Shown: piece by piece, positions 21,716 to 21,978 of the stretch
Numbering within the stretch: position 1 is the first letter of the stretch
Layout: each line of letters begins with the position of its first letter
Source: Negativibacillus sp.
GTDB taxonomy: Bacteria > Bacillota > Clostridia > Oscillospirales > Ruminococcaceae
DNA length: 21,978 nt
Direction: 5' to 3'
Assembly (NCBI GenBank): GCA_020024325.1
Contig: JAHHTY010000035.1
Location: forward strand, 1-21,978
Notes under the pieces: generated by a model
Seen by the model: the letters and a program-made list of their open reading frames with translations, nothing else
Database searches by the model: none
What the model was told of the DNA's origin: nothing
Made by a program: the position numbers and the translations under genes

Positions 21716-21900
21716 GGAAAAACTCTTGTTTTTTGGAAAGTTAGATTCGCAAAAGAGTTTCGGGCTTCAAGCCAAGAAGATAGTAGACAAAATTCTTTCA
21801 CTCAAGAGGACGACTGGCTGAAGGAGTCCGAGCAATGCGGGCGGAAAAACTCTCGTTTTTTAGAAAGTTGGATTCGCAAAAGAGTTTCCGGCTTCAAGCC
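21716..21900. repeat. Two direct copies of a 58-bp element, 127 bp apart
   Basis: Copy 1 is 21716-21773 and copy 2 is 21843-21900, with 54 of 58 positions identical. Each begins GGAAAAACTCT and ends GGCTTCAAGCC. Each contains inverted AAACTCT/AGAGTTT arms about 27 bp apart, and the end is itself a small palindrome, CCGGCTTCAAGCCGG in copy 2. The 69-bp spacer is unique here. The structure suggests a dispersed, non-coding repeat family. Confidence 0.7.
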
Positions 21901-21978
21901 GGCGGATACCAACACTTGCCATTAGATAGCCGGCAGCAGGAGGTACAAAGGCACAACTTGCAGGGCTGTGTCTGCCAT

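Larger units (their letters stand above)
21616..21978. other. Non-coding, repeat-bearing window end
   Basis: After the orphan gene this 363-bp stretch holds the 21639-21678 hairpin and two direct copies of a 58-bp element. The frames open across it repeat each other because of the DNA repeat and look non-genic. AGGAGGT near 21940 resembles a ribosome binding site, but no start codon with a visible gene follows before the window ends. Confidence 0.5.

Noticed and set aside
21641..21925. 94-codon frame across the repeats at the window end
   Set aside because: Its two halves resemble each other only because the DNA is repeated; it starts inside a hairpin stem and has no binding site.
21922..21978. 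Short minus-strand frame of 18 residues beginning exactly at the window edge
   Set aside because: It is too short, lies beside the dispersed-type repeat and may be only part of the same non-coding sequence.
1..21978. CRISPR array, insertion sequence, prophage or plasmid features
   Set aside because: No regularly spaced repeats of CRISPR type, transposase, integrase or replication genes were found; the 58-bp repeat has only two copies.

Overview
The window looks like chromosomal DNA of a low-to-mid GC, Gram-positive, probably spore-forming member of the Clostridia, most likely the Oscillospiraceae/Ruminococcaceae. The reasons are strong AGGAGG-type ribosome binding sites, sigma-A-like promoters, many hairpin-plus-U-tract terminators, a class B sortase, lipoprotein and D-Ala-D-Ala carboxypeptidase genes, pyruvate phosphate dikinase, a SpoIIQ-like M23 protein and the Firmicute glmU-prs-pth-mfd neighbourhood. 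The taxonomic call is inference. No CRISPR array, phage or transposase gene was seen.

Layout. 1-2153: the tail of a membrane protein gene (+) meets a leftward pair, a dacF-like carboxypeptidase and a DUF1667 Cys-rich protein, at a bidirectional terminator. 2391-5171: a rightward three-gene unit with a metallophosphoesterase whose metal-ligand motifs are altered, a TM1586-type nitroreductase and a cytoplasmic GH29 alpha-L-fucosidase. 5311-5401: leftward tRNA-Ser(CGA) with its own promoter and terminator. 5623-8253: leftward ppdK starting at TTG, with a structured leader. 8254-8733: AT-rich divergent intergenic region. 8734-15842: rightward glmU, prs, a tiny BFD-like [2Fe-2S] gene, pth and mfd (peptidoglycan precursor, PRPP, tRNA recycling, transcription-coupled repair). 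15977-18459: a PrsA/SurA-like lipoprotein and a class B sortase, each with its own promoter. 18595-20944: leftward genes for an M23/SpoIIQ-like protein, two half-length TauE/SafE membrane proteins and an SdpI-family membrane protein. 21268-21978: an orphan 115-residue protein, a perfect hairpin and two copies of a 58-bp repeat.

The most notable observation is the BFD-like gene between prs and pth. Its frame is broken by one TGA exactly where a Cys of a C-terminal Cys pair would be expected, and the frame reads on sensibly to a TAA at 11563. It is either a selenocysteine candidate, a recent truncation or a sequence error. Other points worth checking are the metallophosphoesterase with two ligand substitutions, long RNA/DNA dyads upstream of ppdK, prs and pth, a SpoIIQ-like protein lacking one catalytic His, and the terminal dispersed-type repeat.
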